Positions 61,687 through 64,000 of a stretch of 64,000 nucleotides of DNA are shown here, piece after piece. Position 1 is the first letter of the stretch; every line of letters starts with the position of its first letter. A program made the position numbers and the translations under genes. The notes under the pieces are model-generated. The model was given only the letters and a program-made list of their open reading frames with translations. It made no database searches and was not told the DNA's origin. Origin of the DNA: Seison nebaliae. Taxonomy: Eukaryota; Rotifera; Pararotatoria; Seisonacea; Seisonidae. The stretch lies in assembly GCA_023231475.1 (NCBI GenBank), contig JALJEE010002582.1:1-64000 (forward strand), written 5' to 3'.

Positions 61687-62484
61687 ATGTCTAATTTCAA
61701 AACATTTATACTTCTCTCATTTTTACTTCATAAAGTTTGGGAAGTAGAAAATTCGAACTGCGGGAAGACTGTTGGAGGTCGAATTGTTAACGGTTATGAA
61801 ACAAAGACCTATTATCCATTCATGGTTGCTATAATGGTGAATAATCAACAAGTGTGTGCCGGTAGCATTATTTCTGAAAGAACTGTAATGACTGCCGCTC
61901 ATTGCGTACGAGGTTTCCAAGCATCCCAAATGCAGATTATCACTGGGACGAATAATCTTGTACCACCATTTCCAAAAAATTCGCGAAGAATTAAAGTAGC
62001 GTGGACAAAATATCATCCCAATTACGCTCCAAATATTCAACATAACGATATAGCTGTCATTCGATTGCAATGCGCAGTACCATTTACAGGTCCGAATCAA
62101 ATAGGAGATATAGTTCCTGCATGCTTACCTCCAGCAGGAACAGAATTCACAGGTCGTTCCAATTGTATTTTGATTGGTTGGGGACAATTGTCGAAATATG
62201 GACAATCCGTACCCAGATTAAGGGAAGTTAAATTACCTATTCAAACTCCTTACACATGCACTAAAAAATATGGTGGTTCTTTTGTTCCAAAGACAATGAT
62301 TTGTGCCGGTGATCAATCTGCAAGTGGTTGTCATGGCGATTCGGGTGGACCAGTAATATGTACACAAGGGTCGACTAATTATGTGGCGGGTGTTGTGTCT
62401 CACGGAGATAATTATTCCTGTAAAGTAAACGGAGTATACACAAAAGTCAATGCATTCTTATCATGGTTAGGAAAGTATAAATAA
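61687..62484 (+). CDS. Secreted S1A serine protease 1 (trypsin fold, chymotrypsin-like pocket)
   Basis: 265 residues: hydrophobic signal peptide (about 1-20), a short propeptide with Cys25, and activation site R32-IVNG. The catalytic triad is complete: His72 (TAAHC), Asp121 (HNDIAVIRL), Ser219 (GDSGGP). The residue at chymotrypsin position 189 is Ser213, with Gly at 216 and 226, so cleavage after large hydrophobic residues is more likely than after Lys/Arg. Six Cys pairs look typical. Intronless, with an AATAAA overlapping the stop. First of three tandem paralogues sharing the mature start (I/V)V.GY..K.YP. The role is probably digestive or secreted; mites often expand such genes. Confidence 0.93.
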   Translation: MSNFKTFILLSFLLHKVWEVENSNCGKTVGGRIVNGYETKTYYPFMVAIMVNNQQVCAGSIISERTVMTAAHCVRGFQASQMQIITGTNNLVPPFPKNSRRIKVAWTKYHPNYAPNIQHNDIAVIRLQCAVPFTGPNQIGDIVPACLPPAGTEFTGRSNCILIGWGQLSKYGQSVPRLREVKLPIQTPYTCTKKYGGSFVPKTMICAGDQSASGCHGDSGGPVICTQGSTNYVAGVVSHGDNYSCKVNGVYTKVNAFLSWLGKYK

Positions 62485-62632
62485 AATTATTCAATACAAT
62501 TAAACATCAAATAACGAAATTAGCGAAAATTGAATAAGTATTTATACGAACGAAATTTGTAGTATAAAGATAATGTATTAGTTTTTATATAAAGCATTTT
62601 CGAACAATTAGAATATAAACTGAAAATATCAA

Positions 62633-63421
62633 ATGAACATTCAAATTCCATTTATCATATTATTCCTTCTTTTTCATCGATCTGAAAGCAACCAATGTGG
62701 TAAAGTATTATCTTCGCGCGTCGTTAAAGGCTATGAAAGTAAAAATTATTATCCTTTTATGGTAGCATTGACAGTTAATGGTGGATTGACTTGTGGTGGT
62801 AGTCTTATTAGTGAAAGAACAGTATTGACAGCTGCCCATTGTGTTTATGGTATGAATGCAAGGATGTTCCAGGTCGTAACCGGCACAAATGACCTTCGTA
62901 ATAGAGGTAAAAACTCTCGTTTAGTGGGAGTTGCTTGGTTTAAATATCACGAATCTTTTGATCATGAAATGCTAACCTATGATATAGCAGTAATGAGATT
63001 AAAATGTTCAGTACCATTTACAGATCCTAAGCAGCCCGGAGATTTGATGCCAGCTTGCCTTACACCCGTGGGAAAAGAGTTCGTTGGCAGCCAAAACTGT
63101 CGCTTGATTGGTTGGGGTAAAACATCTACGTACGCTTCAACCGTCACTAAATTAAGGGAAGTTAGTTTACCGATTAACAGTGCGTATACATGTCAGCTGC
63201 TTTATGGAAATACTTTTAATGGGCAGAAGCAAATTTGTGGTGGGGTAAAACATGGAGTCACTAGCTGCAATGGAGATTCCGGTGGACCTCTATTGTGTAA
63301 GGAAGGCACCACAACTTATTTAGCGGGACTCGTATCATATGGAACAAGATTAGGTTGCATTTATCCTGGTGCTTTTACCAAAGTGAATGCATATCTTTCC
63401 TGGATAAACAAATATAAGTAA
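62633..63421 (+). CDS. Secreted S1A serine protease 2
   Basis: 262 residues with signal peptide, Cys22 and activation site R29-VVKG. Triad His69 (TAAHC), Asp117 (TYDIAVMRL), Ser216 (NGDSGGP). The specificity position 189 is Thr210, neither trypsin Asp nor the usual chymotrypsin Ser; Gly at 226 is kept. Clearly a tandem duplicate of the preceding gene (same length, intronless, 148 bp between them), with the sequence well diverged. Confidence 0.93.
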   Translation: MNIQIPFIILFLLFHRSESNQCGKVLSSRVVKGYESKNYYPFMVALTVNGGLTCGGSLISERTVLTAAHCVYGMNARMFQVVTGTNDLRNRGKNSRLVGVAWFKYHESFDHEMLTYDIAVMRLKCSVPFTDPKQPGDLMPACLTPVGKEFVGSQNCRLIGWGKTSTYASTVTKLREVSLPINSAYTCQLLYGNTFNGQKQICGGVKHGVTSCNGDSGGPLLCKEGTTTYLAGLVSYGTRLGCIYPGAFTKVNAYLSWINKYK

Positions 63422-63748
63422 ATGATTCATATTGAATTTTATCATGTTAATTTGATTCTTATAAAACTGAAATTATAGAAATTAACACGAACGACATCTA
63501 ACTTGCTCTATAGAATACAATCATTCCATAGAACAGAGACCGACTGTTTCTTTTAATATTGTCAACTAATTTAGTAAATTAAAAATTTTATATATGACGA
63601 CACTTATTTTAGGAGCAACCAATTCCTCTACAAAGCGAACTACGTATAATTATTTTATGTTCAATTACTTCAATTGTTAAAGATATGTTCAATTGTTCTA
63701 CCGTGCATAAGGAATCGAATTATTCACTTTTTGTCTAATGATCCTACA
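63422..63748. other. Spacer between proteases 2 and 3
   Basis: AT-rich, no gene recognised; the promoter of the third protease is expected here. Confidence 0.5.
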
Positions 63749-64000
63749 ATGAAATTTTCATTTATTTCTCTCATAATCATTAGTTGTTTAAGAATTGCTT
63801 ATGGAACTGCGTGTGGCGAAGTGATTAATGGTAGAATCGTGAATGGATATCAAACTAAAAAAATTTATCCTTGGATGGTTGCAATATTTGTAAATGGACA
63901 AATATTCTGCGGTGGTACTCTTTTCAACGAACGAACTGTGTTAACGGCGGGGCATTGTGTTAAAGAAATGTATGGAGCTAGTGCATATAGTGTTCTTACA
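63749..64000 (+). CDS. Secreted S1A serine protease 3, partial (cut by window end)
   Basis: 84 residues from the ATG to the window edge: signal peptide (about 1-19), Cys22, activation site R29-IVNG, and the active-site His69 in TAGHC (Gly replaces the usual Ala before His). Third member of the array; its Asp and Ser cannot be seen. Not tested for integrity beyond the edge. Confidence 0.9.
   Translation, partial: MKFSFISLIIISCLRIAYGTACGEVINGRIVNGYQTKKIYPWMVAIFVNGQIFCGGTLFNERTVLTAGHCVKEMYGASAYSVLT

Noticed and set aside
61687-63421. Proteases as inactivated paralogues like those of scabies mites
   Set aside because: The His-Asp-Ser triad is intact in both complete genes.

Overview
This window looks like nuclear DNA of a small, AT-rich animal genome. 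The arthropod signal is clear: a receptor resembling ecdysis-triggering-hormone receptors, a gustatory-receptor-like 7TM protein, a full ABCB transporter, a miRNA-class Argonaute and a tandem S1 protease array. Very short introns (mostly 43-73 bp), several intronless long genes and tightly packed neighbours suggest a mite (Acari, perhaps Acariformes). The species-level placement is inference only; no marker gene is present.

Layout. 1-3,200 is repeat-rich: a ~242-bp tandem repeat, a retrotransposon gag relic and a LINE reverse-transcriptase relic. 3.5-4.6 kb holds the zinc metallochaperone ZNG1/CBWD (minus). 4.9-11.9 kb is gene-poor and holds tRNA-Trp, another LINE relic, a coding-like decayed segment, tRNA-Asn and a dead Tc1/mariner transposase. 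11.9-25.9 kb is gene-dense: ABCB (P-glycoprotein), an ACOT13-like thioesterase, an ING-type PHD protein, a ropporin gene (convergent with ING, coding ends overlapping by 4 bp), Argonaute and a peptide GPCR. A 7.9-kb desert follows. 33.8-41.0 kb holds a gustatory-receptor-like protein, a membrane-anchored bZIP factor and an ETH-receptor-like GPCR, followed by a 9.6-kb desert. 50.6-61.1 kb is compact again: FAD synthase, 5-oxoprolinase, a 14-exon neprilysin-family gene and NOL9. 61.7-64.0 kb is a tandem array of secreted trypsin-fold proteases, the last one cut by the window end.

There are no operons. Neighbours show loose themes only: FAD synthase and 5-oxoprolinase (cofactor and glutathione-cycle metabolism) lie 130 bp apart on one strand, and three receptor or regulatory genes sit between two large non-coding blocks. 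I joined exons by eye using GT-AG sites, reading frame and family conservation; every multi-exon model given closes in frame. The most striking results are a neprilysin whose HExxH zinc site is replaced by Tyr-Arg-Met-Leu-Gly although the rest of the protein is complete, a membrane bZIP factor that lacks the invariant basic-region Asn, and a complete ropporin gene in a probable mite lineage.
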